This document shows, one piece after another, positions 8,390-17,333 of a stretch of DNA of 47,911 nt. How positions within the stretch are numbered: position 1 is the first letter of the stretch; each line of letters opens with the position of its first letter. The notes below the pieces were generated by a model, which worked only from the letters and a program-made list of their open reading frames with translations, was not told where the DNA came from and did not search any database. The DNA lies in NCBI RefSeq assembly GCF_002847345.1, contig NZ_LXFV01000024.1:1-47911 (forward strand). Direction: 5' to 3'. The translations under genes were made by a program, and so were the position numbers. This DNA is from Pectobacterium peruviense (lineage in GTDB: Bacteria > Pseudomonadota > Gammaproteobacteria > Enterobacterales > Enterobacteriaceae).

Positions 8390-9075
8390 TGGGCGTACTC
8401 CGGTAAGTCGATCTGGTCAAAACGAGCCGCCTGACGGTGACGGCTTACGCTATCCGCGTCATCACGAATAAGCTGACAGGTGTGCCAACCGGCTTCCTGC
8501 GCGGCATCCAGCTCCTGACGAATGTCCGATAGGAACAACAGTTGCTCAGCAGGCAACCCGATGGCTTGTGCAATCGTGCGATAAGAATCAGTCTCCCGCT
8601 TCGCGCCGACGCGGGTATCAAAATAGTCGCTGAACAGCGGGCGCAGATCGCCCGCGTTGCTGTAACCAAACAGCAACCGCTGCGCTTCCACCGAACCCGA
8701 TGAGTAAACATACAGGTGCAGGCCTTGCTGCTGCCACGCGGCGAGCTGTGCCGCTACTTCAGGATACAGATGCCCCTGAAAATCGCCGTTACGGTAGCCC
8801 GCACGCCAGATAATGCCCTGCAGCAACTTCAGCGACGTGGATTTACGGTCTTCATCCATAAACTGATTCAGCGCGGCAATCAGTGTATCGCTATCTGCAT
8901 CAGGCTGAGCTAACTCCTGACGCAGCGCGTTCAGCACCTGTGCGATCTCAGGATCGCTGTCGTGCTGTCGCACCGTATCGGCCAGTCGCTCGCGAGCATA
9001 AGGAAACAGCACGCTGTGAACAAAACGGATGTCGCTGGTGGTGCCTTCAATATCAGTGACTATCGCCTTAATCAT
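8386..9075 (-). CDS. mtnC: Enolase-phosphatase E1 MtnC
   Basis: This is a bifunctional HAD-family enzyme that enolises 2,3-diketo-5-methylthiopentyl-1-phosphate and removes the phosphate to give the acireductone substrate of MtnD. The 229 residues show HAD motif I as TDIEGTT (Asp8, Glu10, the variant typical of E1), motif II as YSSGS, the motif III lysine in GAKRETDSY and motif IV as [12 protein letters not shown]. Both ends overlap neighbours by four bases (ATGA), so it is the middle gene of a tightly coupled mtnBCD operon. Confidence 0.97.
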   Translation of the reverse strand: MIKAIVTDIEGTTSDIRFVHSVLFPYARERLADTVRQHDSDPEIAQVLNALRQELAQPDADSDTLIAALNQFMDEDRKSTSLKLLQGIIWRAGYRNGDFQGHLYPEVAAQLAAWQQQGLHLYVYSSGSVEAQRLLFGYSNAGDLRPLFSDYFDTRVGAKRETDSYRTIAQAIGLPAEQLLFLSDIRQELDAAQEAGWHTCQLIRDDADSVSRHRQAARFDQIDLPEYAQ

Positions 9076-9689
9076 GCTTTCGCCTCCAGCAGTCGACGCT
9101 GCAATTCACACTGGAACAAGAACTCTAACCCTTCTAGATGACGACGCGCTTCTTTCACCGTCGCCCCCCAGCAGTAAAGACCGTGGCCGCGCACCAGAAA
9201 ACCGTAGCGTAGCGGCGTGTGGCTAGCGAACTCCGTTACTCGCTGCGCTAGCGCTGGAATATCCTGATCGTTATCGAAAATCGGGATCGCCACGCGATCC
9301 AAATGAGTAGTCTGCCCTGCAAGCGACTTTTGCATTTCGTAGCCGTGCAACACCAGCTCAGTGCCTTTCTCCACCCGGGACAGCACCGTCGCGTTCACCG
9401 AGTGCGTATGCAGCACAGCGCCAATAGTCGGCTCGCGGCGGTACAACAGCGTGTGCAGCCCCGTTTCCGCCGACGGCGTACGGCCACTGGGCACATGGTT
9501 AGTGGCAATATCCACCAGCAGGAAATCCTCTGTCTGAAGACTACCTTTATCTTTACCCGATTCGGTAATCAGGCACTGCGCGTCATCCAGGCGCACGGAC
9601 ATATTGCCGCCCGTCGCCGGACACCAGCCTTTCTCGCCGATCCAGTGGCAGGCCGCAAGCAGCGCCGTCAATTGTTGATGTTCAGTCAT
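9072..9689 (-). CDS. mtnB: Methylthioribulose-1-phosphate dehydratase MtnB
   Basis: MtnB dehydrates the product of MtnA, the third step of the salvage pathway. It belongs to the class II aldolase/adducin family. The 205 residues contain ATGGNMSVR (25-33), the zinc-binding pair His94 and His96 in [21 protein letters not shown] and a later HGLYCWG. It heads the minus-strand mtnBCD operon and overlaps mtnC by ATGA. The region between it and the divergent mtnE contains a MetJ operator. Confidence 0.96.
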   Translation of the reverse strand: MTEHQQLTALLAACHWIGEKGWCPATGGNMSVRLDDAQCLITESGKDKGSLQTEDFLLVDIATNHVPSGRTPSAETGLHTLLYRREPTIGAVLHTHSVNATVLSRVEKGTELVLHGYEMQKSLAGQTTHLDRVAIPIFDNDQDIPALAQRVTEFASHTPLRYGFLVRGHGLYCWGATVKEARRHLEGLEFLFQCELQRRLLEAKA

Positions 9690-9786
9690 GAGGCTTCCCG
9701 TTTTTGGTCTTTCTGTTTCAAAGCATACAGTTGCAAGGTTTAGATCTTTTCATTATGTCTTAGCACGCAAAGGCATTTAGCCATTT

Positions 9787-9802
9787 AAACGTCCAAGCGT
9801 CT
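9787..9802. promoter_or_regulatory. MetJ operator (two met boxes) between mtnB and mtnE
   Basis: Two adjacent 8-mers, AAACGTCC and AAGCGTCT, each match the met box AGACGTCT at 6 of 8 positions. They lie just upstream of the -35 element proposed for mtnE and about 100 bp from the mtnB start, so one operator could serve both directions. Confidence 0.72.
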
Positions 9803-9805
9803 TGA

Positions 9806-9833
9806 TTGCCAAATACTAACAGCATGTTATATT
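9806..9833 (+). promoter_or_regulatory. Sigma-70 promoter of mtnE
   Basis: TTGCCA (-35, 9806-9811) and TATATT (-10, 9828-9833) are separated by 16 bp; each matches the consensus at 5 of 6 positions. The AGGAG ribosome site of mtnE follows at about 9855. Confidence 0.6.
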
Positions 9834-9869
9834 ACCAAGCAATACAGGCTTGCAGGAGTCCTATCCGCT

Positions 9870-11027
9870 ATGAGCGCCGCTCTGATCCCCGACAGTAAAC
9901 TGCCTTCGCTGGGCACCACCATTTTTACCCAGATGAGCGCACTGGCCCAACAGCATCAGGCCATCAATCTATCACAAGGTTTCCCTGATTTTGACGGCCC
10001 GGATTATTTACAGCAGCGGCTGGCGTATCACGTCAGTCAGGGCGCCAACCAATACGCGCCGATGACCGGCGTCTCGCCACTGCGTCAGGCCATTGCCGAG
10101 AAAACGGAAGCACTGTACGGCTGGCGACCGGATGCGGATAGTGAAGTCACCGTCACGGCGGGTGCAACCGAAGCGCTGTTTGCCGCTATTGCCGCACTGG
10201 TACGCCCCGGCGACGAAGTGATTTGTTTCGATCCCAGCTATGACAGCTACGCGCCTGCCGTTACGTTGGCTGGCGGCGTACTCAAACGCATCGCCTTGCA
10301 GCCACCCGCATTTCGCGTGGATTGGTCATCTTTTACCGACTTGCTGAGCGATCGCACTCGGTTGGTGATTCTGAACACGCCGCACAATCCGTCCGCCACC
10401 GTCTGGCAGAAAACCGATTTTGAGCAGCTATGGCAGGCGATTGCCGCGCGCAATATTTTCGTATTGAGTGATGAAGTCTACGAGCATATCTGCTTTGATA
10501 ATGAAGGGCACGCCAGCGTGCTGGCACACCCGTCGCTGCGTCAACGCGCTATCGCCGTTTCCTCGTTTGGCAAAACCTTCCACATGACCGGTTGGAAAGT
10601 CGGCTACTGCGTCGCACCAGCGGCATTGAGCGCGGAGGTCCGTAAGGTTCACCAATATCTGACGTTCTCCGTGAACACGCCCGCTCAGTTCGCTATCGCC
10701 GATATGCTGCGCGAACAACCGCAACACTGGCGCGAACTGCCCGATTTTTACCGCGCACGCCGCGATCGCTTCATCAATGCGCTGGCAGGCAGCCGTTTCG
10801 AGATTCTGCCCTGCGAAGGTACCTACTTCCTGCTGGCGGACTATCGGGCGATTTCCGATCTGGACGATGTCAGCTTCTGCCGCTGGCTGACTGAGCACGT
10901 TGGTGTCGCCGCTATCCCGCTCTCCGTCTTTTGCGCCGATCCGTTCCCACATACGTTGATTCGACTATGCTTTGCTAAACAGGAAGCAACGTTGGATGCC
11001 GCGGCGGAGCGTTTATGTCAACTTTAA
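9870..11027 (+). CDS. mtnE: Methionine aminotransferase MtnE (YbdL-like, glutamine transaminase K type)
   Basis: This PLP enzyme transaminates 4-methylthio-2-oxobutanoate to methionine, the last step of salvage. The 385 residues show fold-type I features: NLSQGFPDFDGP (33-44), TAGATEALFAA (96-106), the NTPHNPSATVW block (169-179), SDEVYEHICFD (200-210) and the PLP lysine, Lys235 in SSFGKTFHMTGWK. It overlaps the following omega-amidase gene by 13 bp. The usual amino donor of this group is glutamine, and the neighbour would remove the resulting 2-oxoglutaramate. E. coli ybdL is the closest familiar relative; the mtn name is based on context. Confidence 0.9.
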   Translation: MSAALIPDSKLPSLGTTIFTQMSALAQQHQAINLSQGFPDFDGPDYLQQRLAYHVSQGANQYAPMTGVSPLRQAIAEKTEALYGWRPDADSEVTVTAGATEALFAAIAALVRPGDEVICFDPSYDSYAPAVTLAGGVLKRIALQPPAFRVDWSSFTDLLSDRTRLVILNTPHNPSATVWQKTDFEQLWQAIAARNIFVLSDEVYEHICFDNEGHASVLAHPSLRQRAIAVSSFGKTFHMTGWKVGYCVAPAALSAEVRKVHQYLTFSVNTPAQFAIADMLREQPQHWRELPDFYRARRDRFINALAGSRFEILPCEGTYFLLADYRAISDLDDVSFCRWLTEHVGVAAIPLSVFCADPFPHTLIRLCFAKQEATLDAAAERLCQL

Positions 11028-11782
11028 AGATTTCATTGCTGCAACAGCCACTCGTCTGGCGTGATGGGGAAGCGAATCTACGCCACTTCGATACGTTATT
11101 GGCGGAGATGAACGAGCGTGATGTCATTGTGTTACCGGAGATGTTCACCACCGGCTTTGCGATGGAAGCGGCCAAAGGTAGTTTGGATCAGTCGGTCGTC
11201 GAGGCGTGGTTACACCAGTGGGCGCAAAAGACCAACGCGCTGATCGGCGGTAGCGTCGCGGTGAACACGCCGAAAGGTGCAGTGAACCGTTTCCTGCTGG
11301 TCGATCCGCACGGCCACGTGTATCACTACGATAAACGCCACCTGTTCCGCATGGCGGATGAACACCACCACTATCAGGCAGGAACGGAGCGAGTCACCCT
11401 TGAGTGGCGCGGCTGGCGCATCTGCCCGATGATCTGCTACGACCTACGTTTCCCAGTATGGTCGCGCAATCGACAGGATTACGATCTGGCACTGTATGTC
11501 GCCAACTGGCCTGCACCGCGTGCAGCGCACTGGCAAACACTGCTGGCCGCGCGCGCCATTGAGAATCAGGCCTACGTTGCAGGCTGCAACCGCGTTGGCA
11601 CCGACGGCAACGGCCACAGCTACCGTGGCGATAGCCTGATTATTAACGCTCAAGGGGAAATTCTGGCCTCTGCCGCCCCCAACCAGCCTGCCCAACTGGA
11701 CGCCGAACTGTCGCTGGAAGCACTGCAGAGCTACCGGGAATCCTTCCCCGCGTGGCGTGATGCAGATCGGTTTACGCTGTAA
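11015..11782 (+). CDS. yafV: Omega-amidase (YafV-like, nitrilase superfamily)
   Basis: This 255-residue C-N hydrolase has the catalytic triad Glu42 (LPEMFTTGF), Lys107 (YDKRHLFRM) and Cys141 (ICPMICYDLRFPVW). The YafV/Nit2 group hydrolyses 2-oxoglutaramate to 2-oxoglutarate and ammonia. The overlap with mtnE argues for a coupled pair in which glutamine-dependent transamination is made irreversible. In other bacteria the corresponding mtn-cluster gene is called mtnU. No terminator is evident before the convergent hpxK. Confidence 0.88.
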   Translation: MSTLKISLLQQPLVWRDGEANLRHFDTLLAEMNERDVIVLPEMFTTGFAMEAAKGSLDQSVVEAWLHQWAQKTNALIGGSVAVNTPKGAVNRFLLVDPHGHVYHYDKRHLFRMADEHHHYQAGTERVTLEWRGWRICPMICYDLRFPVWSRNRQDYDLALYVANWPAPRAAHWQTLLAARAIENQAYVAGCNRVGTDGNGHSYRGDSLIINAQGEILASAAPNQPAQLDAELSLEALQSYRESFPAWRDADRFTL

Positions 11783-11824
11783 CAACTGCCGCCGTCGTCG
11801 GTGAGGTGATAGTTGCGGTGGGCG

Positions 11825-13087
11825 TTACCGTGCTGATGCGTGATGAAACACCATCTGATAGAGCGCCTGTAGTGCCAGCGCCACATCCGCCGTGATAACC
11901 GATTCGTCGGGATGATGGCTGATACCGCCGCGACAGCGGACAAAAAGCATCGCCACCGGCCAGCGCTCGGCAATCGCGATGGCATCATGCCCCGCACCGC
12001 TCGGCAGCATCAGCGTTTTCCCCTGTACCTGCGCCACCGCCTCGTTTAATGCCGACTGCAACGCGGGATCGCAGCGGGTTGCTGCAATACGATAATACTC
12101 TTCGGCGCTGAACTGGCAGCCGCGCTGGTGCGCGATAGCCTGTGCTAGCGTCAGGAGTTTTTGTAGCAACGCATCCAGCGGCGCATCCTCCGGCCCGCGA
12201 ATATCCAGCGTCATCTTCACTTCACCGGGGATCACGTTTGCCGCACCCGGTAAGCATTGCAGCGTGCCAAACGTAGCGACCAAATGAGGATCGCTTTCCC
12301 GCGTCACCCGTTCTGCCTGTGCCATCCAGTCAGCGGCCGCCACCAGCGCATCCTGCCGCTGCGTCATCGGCACCGTTCCTGCGTGCCCCGCCAGACCGAG
12401 GAACGTGCAGTTGAGCCGCCGCGCCCCGTTGATTGCCGTAACCACACCTAGCGCCAGATCCTGCTGTTCCAGACACGGCCCCTGTTCAATGTGCAGTTCC
12501 AAATAAGCGACGATGTCACTGACCGGACGTGCCGCCTGCGCCACCTGAAGCGGATCCAGCCCCGCGATGGTCAATGCCTGCGCCACGCTGGTACCTTCCG
12601 TATCCTCACACGCTAGCCAATTTTCCGGCCAGGTGCCCGTCAAGCCTCGGCTACCCAGCAGGGTAATGCCAAAACGTGTGCCTTCCTCATCGCCGAAGCC
12701 GACGATTTCCAGCGCCACGGGCAACCGGATTCCCTGCTGATGAAACGTGCGTACCACTTCAATCGCCGTTAATACGCCCAGCATGCCGTCGTAGCGTCCG
12801 GCATTGCGCACCGTGTCCAGATGCGAACCCAGCAGCAGCGCCGGTGCATCCGGCGTCAGCCCGTCATAACGACCACAAATATTGCCCACGCTGTCCTGCC
12901 AGACGTTCATTCCAGCTTCGCGCATCCACTCCCCCACCTGCATATTGGCATGCAGGTGTTCCAGCGACAGGTAGACGCGAGTTAGTTGACCGGGCGTTTC
13001 GCTCATTTCAGCCAGCGCATCGCAGCGCGACATAATCAGTTCAGCGGCAGCCTGTGCAACAGCAGGTGACAGTAGAGGTTCACTCAT
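11825..13087 (-). CDS. hpxK: Allantoate amidohydrolase HpxK (M20 amidase/hydantoinase family)
   Basis: The enzyme is expected to hydrolyse allantoate to (S)-ureidoglycine, CO2 and ammonia. The 420 residues contain the dinuclear metal-site blocks GSHLDTV (His89, Asp91), GRYDGMLGVL (Asp100), GFGDEEGTRF (Glu134/135), LELHIEQGP (His199) and a terminal SHHPDE (His391). The distinction from N-carbamoyl amino-acid amidases rests on context, as it is the last gene of an operon in the exact order of Klebsiella hpxFGHIJK. Its start overlaps the stop of hpxJ (ATGA). AllC is the corresponding name in E. coli. Confidence 0.85.
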   Translation of the reverse strand: MSEPLLSPAVAQAAAELIMSRCDALAEMSETPGQLTRVYLSLEHLHANMQVGEWMREAGMNVWQDSVGNICGRYDGLTPDAPALLLGSHLDTVRNAGRYDGMLGVLTAIEVVRTFHQQGIRLPVALEIVGFGDEEGTRFGITLLGSRGLTGTWPENWLACEDTEGTSVAQALTIAGLDPLQVAQAARPVSDIVAYLELHIEQGPCLEQQDLALGVVTAINGARRLNCTFLGLAGHAGTVPMTQRQDALVAAADWMAQAERVTRESDPHLVATFGTLQCLPGAANVIPGEVKMTLDIRGPEDAPLDALLQKLLTLAQAIAHQRGCQFSAEEYYRIAATRCDPALQSALNEAVAQVQGKTLMLPSGAGHDAIAIAERWPVAMLFVRCRGGISHHPDESVITADVALALQALYQMVFHHASAR

Positions 13088-14328
13088 GCACGCTCCTCGT
13101 TCGCCGCATAGCTGTTCCAGGCGGCCTGCATAGCCTCGCCCTGCACGGTGCGGAAGCCAAGACGGTTCAGCACCGCCTCCAGTGCAGTTAACGTTTGCAT
13201 CACGCAGTCTTTACGTGCGTTGTAACCCATGGTGCCAATACGCCAGATTTTGCCCTGAAGCGGGCCAAACGAAGTGCCGATCTCAATAGCAAAGTCTTCC
13301 AACAGTAGCTTACGAACCTGCTCGCCGTGAACGCCGTCAGGAATCACCACGCCCAGTACGTTATTCATTTTGTGGCTAAGATCGCCAAAGGTTTCCAGCC
13401 CCATACCCTGAATCCCTGCCACCAGCGCATTACCATGTAGCGCATGGCGGACAATGCTGCGATCCAGCCCTTCTTCGAGGATCACCCGCGCGCACTCGCG
13501 TGCAGCAAACAACATGCTTGTCGCTTCGGTATGGTGATTCAGGCGCTCCGGCCCCCAGTAATCCATCACCATGCCCAGATCGAAATAGTTGGAATAGATC
13601 ATCTCGTCGTCACCGTCCTGATGCGCGTCGGTTCTGATCCCCTGCTCGACGCATTTACGGCGGCGGATCACCGCTTCCATTTGCGGACTGAGCGTGATCG
13701 GCGAACTACCAGACGGCCCGCCCAGACACTTCTGCAATCCAGCGGAAACGGCATCCAAACCCCATTTATCGGTTTCCAGCGGATTACCGCCGAAAGACGC
13801 CGTCGCATCGGTATAGAACAGCACGCCGTGGCGGCGGCAAATCTCGCCCAGCGCCTCCAGCGGCTGCAACATGGTGGTCGACGTATCGCCCTGCACCGTC
13901 AGCAAGAGACGCGGGCGCACCGTTTTGATCGCATCTTCGATCTGGTCAGGCGAGAACACCTCACCCCACGGCACTTCAATGGTATGAACCTCGGCACGAC
14001 AGCGGCGGGCAATCTCACACAGCAAATGACCAAAACGACCAAACACCGGTACCAACACCTTATCGCCAGGGCGGATTGCCGACAGCAGAATCGCTTCGAT
14101 GCCGGCACGCGAGGTGCCGTCCACCAGCATCGTCCAGCGGTTCTCCGTGCGGAAAAGCTGGCGATAGAGTTCCATGACCTGATTCATATAATGGGTCATC
14201 GCGGGGTCATACTGACCAACCAGTTGGCTGGCCATTGCCCGTAATACGCGCGGATCGGCGTTGATCGGCCCCGGCCCCATCAGTAAGCGATGAGGGGGGT
14301 TAATTTGCGCGTACAGTTCGCTGCTCAT
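13084..14328 (-). CDS. hpxJ: (S)-ureidoglycine-glyoxylate aminotransferase HpxJ (PucG-like)
   Basis: This class V PLP aminotransferase would move the amino group of ureidoglycine to glyoxylate, giving oxalurate and glycine. The 414-residue product starts MSSELYAQINPPHRLLMGPG. I prefer this ATG (14328), which has a GGAG site, over an in-frame start 12 codons upstream. It has LVDGTSRAGIEA (68-79), TDATASFGG (173-181) and the PLP lysine, Lys200 in SAGLQKCLGGPSG. It lies between the ABC-importer genes and hpxK. An alanine-glyoxylate aminotransferase is the alternative if context is ignored. Confidence 0.85.
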   Translation of the reverse strand: MSSELYAQINPPHRLLMGPGPINADPRVLRAMASQLVGQYDPAMTHYMNQVMELYRQLFRTENRWTMLVDGTSRAGIEAILLSAIRPGDKVLVPVFGRFGHLLCEIARRCRAEVHTIEVPWGEVFSPDQIEDAIKTVRPRLLLTVQGDTSTTMLQPLEALGEICRRHGVLFYTDATASFGGNPLETDKWGLDAVSAGLQKCLGGPSGSSPITLSPQMEAVIRRRKCVEQGIRTDAHQDGDDEMIYSNYFDLGMVMDYWGPERLNHHTEATSMLFAARECARVILEEGLDRSIVRHALHGNALVAGIQGMGLETFGDLSHKMNNVLGVVIPDGVHGEQVRKLLLEDFAIEIGTSFGPLQGKIWRIGTMGYNARKDCVMQTLTALEAVLNRLGFRTVQGEAMQAAWNSYAANEERA

Positions 14329-14377
14329 GGTTATTGCTCCAGACTTTTGTTTCGACTTACACACTCGAAAAGCGTCA

Positions 14378-15121
14378 TTACGCTTCCGATAATCCTCGGA
14401 CCGAGGCGATAAACTGTTTCAACTCGCGGGTCTGCGGGTTAGCAAACAGCGTTTTACTGTCGCCCTGCTCCCAGACTGTGCCCTGATGCATAAACACCAC
14501 GCGATCGCCCACTTCACGGGCAAAATTCATTTCATGCGTGACCAGAATCAGCGTCATGCCTTCTGCGGCAAGCTGTTCCAGCACCTTCAACACTTCGCCG
14601 ACGAGTTCAGGATCGAGTGCCGATGTAATTTCGTCACACAGCAGGACTTTTGGATTCATCGCCAATGCACGGGCAATGGCGACTCGCTGCTGCTGACCGC
14701 CCGACAGATTGCCGGGATAATAATGAAGGCGTTCGCCCAGCCCGACTTTGTTGAGCATCTGTTCGCCTAACGCCTGACACTCCGCCGCGCTTTTACCCAG
14801 CACGCGGCGCGGTGCCAGCATCACGTTTTCCAGCGCCGTCATGTGCGGGAACAGATTGAAGTTCTGGAACACCATCCCGACCGAGCGGCTGATTTCCCGC
14901 GCCTGCGAATCCCTGTCGGTGACCGTCACCCCGCCCAGCTTGATGCTGCCGTCCTGATAACCTTCCAGACCGTTCATGCAGCGCAGTAGCGTGCTCTTAC
15001 CCGAGCCGCTACGCCCGATGATCGAAATGACCTCACCCATTTCGATATCCAGATCCACCCCTTTCAGGACATGGTTCTGACCGTAATATTTTTGAACCTG
15101 ATTAATGGTGATGAGCGGCAT
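14378..15121 (-). CDS. hpxI: ABC transporter ATPase HpxI (polar amino-acid uptake family)
   Basis: The 247-residue GlnQ-like ATPase has Walker A GRSGSGKST (36-44), the Q-loop MVFQNFNLFPHM, the ABC signature LSGGQQQR and Walker B LLCDEITSALDP followed by the switch histidine in LVTHEM. It powers the importer formed with the two permeases and the binding protein encoded upstream, presumably for a ureide such as allantoin or allantoate or a related nitrogen compound. It overlaps hpxH by 20 bp. The substrate is inferred only from the catabolic genes in the same operon. Confidence 0.88.
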   Translation of the reverse strand: MPLITINQVQKYYGQNHVLKGVDLDIEMGEVISIIGRSGSGKSTLLRCMNGLEGYQDGSIKLGGVTVTDRDSQAREISRSVGMVFQNFNLFPHMTALENVMLAPRRVLGKSAAECQALGEQMLNKVGLGERLHYYPGNLSGGQQQRVAIARALAMNPKVLLCDEITSALDPELVGEVLKVLEQLAAEGMTLILVTHEMNFAREVGDRVVFMHQGTVWEQGDSKTLFANPQTRELKQFIASVRGLSEA

Positions 15122-15755
15122 TGAATTTCTTCTCCAGATAGCGGCTGTAGTAAGAGAGCGGATAGCACATCAGGAAATAGCCCAGCGCCACCAATCCGAA
15201 CACTTTAAACGGCTGATAGGTGACGTTATTCAACATGGTTCCCGCTTTGGTCAGTTCAATAAACCCGATGATCGACGCCAGCGCGGTGCCTTTGATCACC
15301 TGCACAGAGAACCCAACGGTAGGCGCGATAGCGATACGCATCGCCTGCGGCGCAATCACCCGATAGAGCGTCTGACCGAAATCCAGTCCGAGACAGCGCG
15401 ACGCTTCCCACTGCCCCTTCGGTAACGCTTCCACACTGCCGCACCAGATATCCACCAGAAAAGCGCTGGTAAATAGCGTCAGCGCCAATGCTGCTGCCGT
15501 CCAGGGGCTTACATCAATACCGAACAACGCCAGCCCGAAAAACGCGAGAAACAGCTGCATCAGCAGCGGCGTGCCCTGAAATAACTCGGAATACAGATGG
15601 ACAAAGCGCGTCGCCCATTTGCGCTTGGTCAGCCGCAATAGCATGAGCGGAAACGTCACCAGCGCACCGCCGATGAAGGCTGTCAGTGACAATAACAGCG
15701 TCCAACGCGCCGCCAGCAGCAGGTTGCGCACAATATCCCAGTCGGTAAATGTCAT
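15102..15755 (-). CDS. hpxH: ABC transporter permease HpxH
   Basis: This is an inner-membrane permease of the His/Glu/Gln type, about 217 residues from the ATG at 15755. That start has AGGGAG upstream and overlaps the hpxG stop in ATGA; a longer frame exists but lies within hpxG. It has several membrane segments, and the ATPase-contacting EAA loop is recognisable as EALPKGQWEASRCLGLDFGQ. A mid-protein ELFQGTPLLMQLF stretch is typical of the family. It pairs with HpxG to form the channel. Confidence 0.88.
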   Translation of the reverse strand: MTFTDWDIVRNLLLAARWTLLLSLTAFIGGALVTFPLMLLRLTKRKWATRFVHLYSELFQGTPLLMQLFLAFFGLALFGIDVSPWTAAALALTLFTSAFLVDIWCGSVEALPKGQWEASRCLGLDFGQTLYRVIAPQAMRIAIAPTVGFSVQVIKGTALASIIGFIELTKAGTMLNNVTYQPFKVFGLVALGYFLMCYPLSYYSRYLEKKFNAAHHH

Positions 15756-16420
15756 GATTGCTGACTCCCTAAGAAACGCCGACCCGCTAGCAGTAAGAGT
15801 TGCCGCATCAGAACCGATAGCACGAGGTAACACAGCGTGGTCGCCAGATACACTTCAAAGCTCAGAAACGTACGGGACTGAATCAGGTTGGCGGCAAAGG
15901 TCAGTTCCTCGTAGGAAACCTGCGACACCACCGACGATCCCAGCATGACGATGATGCATTGGCTGACCAGCGCCGGATAAATCCGCTGAAGCGCGGGTGG
16001 CAAAATCACGCGCAGAAAAGTCTGCATCCGCGTCAGTCCCAACACACGAGCGGCTTCCCACTGACCTTTTGGCGTTACCTGAATCCCCGCACGAATAATC
16101 TCTGTGCTGTATGCGCCAAGATTAATCAACATCGCTAACAGCGCAGCCTCCCCGGCCGTCAGTTTCCAACCCAAACTCGGCAAGCCGAAGACGATAAAGA
16201 ACAGCTGAACCACAAACGGCGTATTGCGAATCAGCTCGACGTAGATCCCCCACAGCCGACTCAGCAGGGTGGGCTTGCCGCTACGCAAAGCCGCACCACA
16301 GATACCGATGGCGATGCCGCCGAGGGTTGCCATTACTGTCAGCTCAATGGTGACCCACAGCCCCGCCAGCAGCTCAGGCCAGAACGGCAACAGTGCGGAA
16401 AAATTAAGCTGATAGGTCAT
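15752..16420 (-). CDS. hpxG: ABC transporter permease HpxG
   Basis: The 222-residue inner-membrane permease has an N-terminal LWVTIELTVMATLGGIAIG segment, YVELIRNTPFVVQLFF and the EAA loop GIQVTPKGQWEAARVLGL. It is a diverged paralogue of HpxH and would form a heterodimer with it. The start has an AGGAG site and lies 12 bp after the hpxF stop, so the transporter genes are co-transcribed. Confidence 0.88.
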   Translation of the reverse strand: MTYQLNFSALLPFWPELLAGLWVTIELTVMATLGGIAIGICGAALRSGKPTLLSRLWGIYVELIRNTPFVVQLFFIVFGLPSLGWKLTAGEAALLAMLINLGAYSTEIIRAGIQVTPKGQWEAARVLGLTRMQTFLRVILPPALQRIYPALVSQCIIVMLGSSVVSQVSYEELTFAANLIQSRTFLSFEVYLATTLCYLVLSVLMRQLLLLAGRRFLGSQQS

Positions 16421-16432
16421 GGCGCGCTCCTG

Positions 16433-17239
16433 TTACGCTTTGATGCTGGCTGGCAACGGCGCTTTCAGCCATTTTTCCGACAGGCTATTGAGCGTCTCGT
16501 CTTTCAACGCCTGTTCGATCAGCGCATCGACTTTCGCTTTCAGTGCAGGTTCGTCTTTCTTCATCCCGATGTAGCACGGCGAATCCTTCAGCATAAACTT
16601 CGCGACAGGCGCTTTTGTCGGGTTCTGCTCAGCGATGGCGGCGACAACCAAGTTGCCCGTGGCGACAAATTCCACCAGCCCTGACAGATACGCCGACAGC
16701 GTGGTGTTGTTATCTTCGTAGCGCTTAATCTGTGCGGCCTTCGGTGCCGTTTCCGTCAGGACCATATCTTCTACCGCACCGCGTGTGACGCCGATACTCT
16801 TCCCTTCCAACGCTTCTGACGAGGCTAACGCGCTGTCTTTCGGTCCGAATACACCTAAAAAGAACGGCGCATAGGCGCGACTAAAATCGATCACTTTTTC
16901 ACGCTCGGCATTTTTGCCCAGGCTGGAGATCACCAGATCGACCTTGTTGGTTTGCAGATACGGCACGCGGTTGGCGCTGGTTACCGGAACCAGTTGCAAC
17001 GTTAGTTTCATCTCTTTCGCCAGATAGCGGGCGATATCGATGTCATAGCCCTGCGGTTGCAGATCGGTGCCGACCGATCCAAACGGTGGGAAATCCTGCG
17101 GTACTGCGACACGCAGCACACCGCGCTTCTCGATATCCTGCAACTGATCGGCCATCACGCTACCGGCCTGAACCAGTAACATTGCCGCACCCATCACCGC
17201 CAGTAACCCTTTTTTGATGCCCAGCTTATTGATCAACAT
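16433..17239 (-). CDS. hpxF: Periplasmic substrate-binding protein HpxF
   Basis: The 268-residue SBP family 3 protein has a signal peptide (KK at 9-10, hydrophobic core, cleavage after VMA at about residue 30). It continues RGVLRVAVPQDFPPFG, GYDIDIARYLAKEM and SLGKNAEREKVIDFSRAYAPFFLGVFG, all typical of polar amino-acid binding proteins. It is the first gene of the operon and lies about 68 nt downstream of the predicted sigma-54 start point. Its ligand is unknown; a ureide or related purine-derived compound fits the context. Confidence 0.87.
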   Translation of the reverse strand: MLINKLGIKKGLLAVMGAAMLLVQAGSVMADQLQDIEKRGVLRVAVPQDFPPFGSVGTDLQPQGYDIDIARYLAKEMKLTLQLVPVTSANRVPYLQTNKVDLVISSLGKNAEREKVIDFSRAYAPFFLGVFGPKDSALASSEALEGKSIGVTRGAVEDMVLTETAPKAAQIKRYEDNNTTLSAYLSGLVEFVATGNLVVAAIAEQNPTKAPVAKFMLKDSPCYIGMKKDEPALKAKVDALIEQALKDETLNSLSEKWLKAPLPASIKA

Positions 17240-17317
17240 CGTCTCTGCCCCCGGTTAGTGTAATTGAAACGAAAGATTCTTTAAAAACAAAAATTGAAAC
17301 TATCGTTACAGATACTA

Positions 17318-17333
17318 AGCAAGGAGCATGCCA
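17318..17333 (-). promoter_or_regulatory. Sigma-54 promoter of hpxFGHIJK
   Basis: The minus strand reads TGGCATGCTCCTTGCT, which matches the -24/-12 consensus TGGCAC-N5-TTGCW with one change and correct GG-GC spacing. This implies RpoN-dependent, nitrogen-limited expression needing an activator such as NtrC. Confidence 0.8.
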
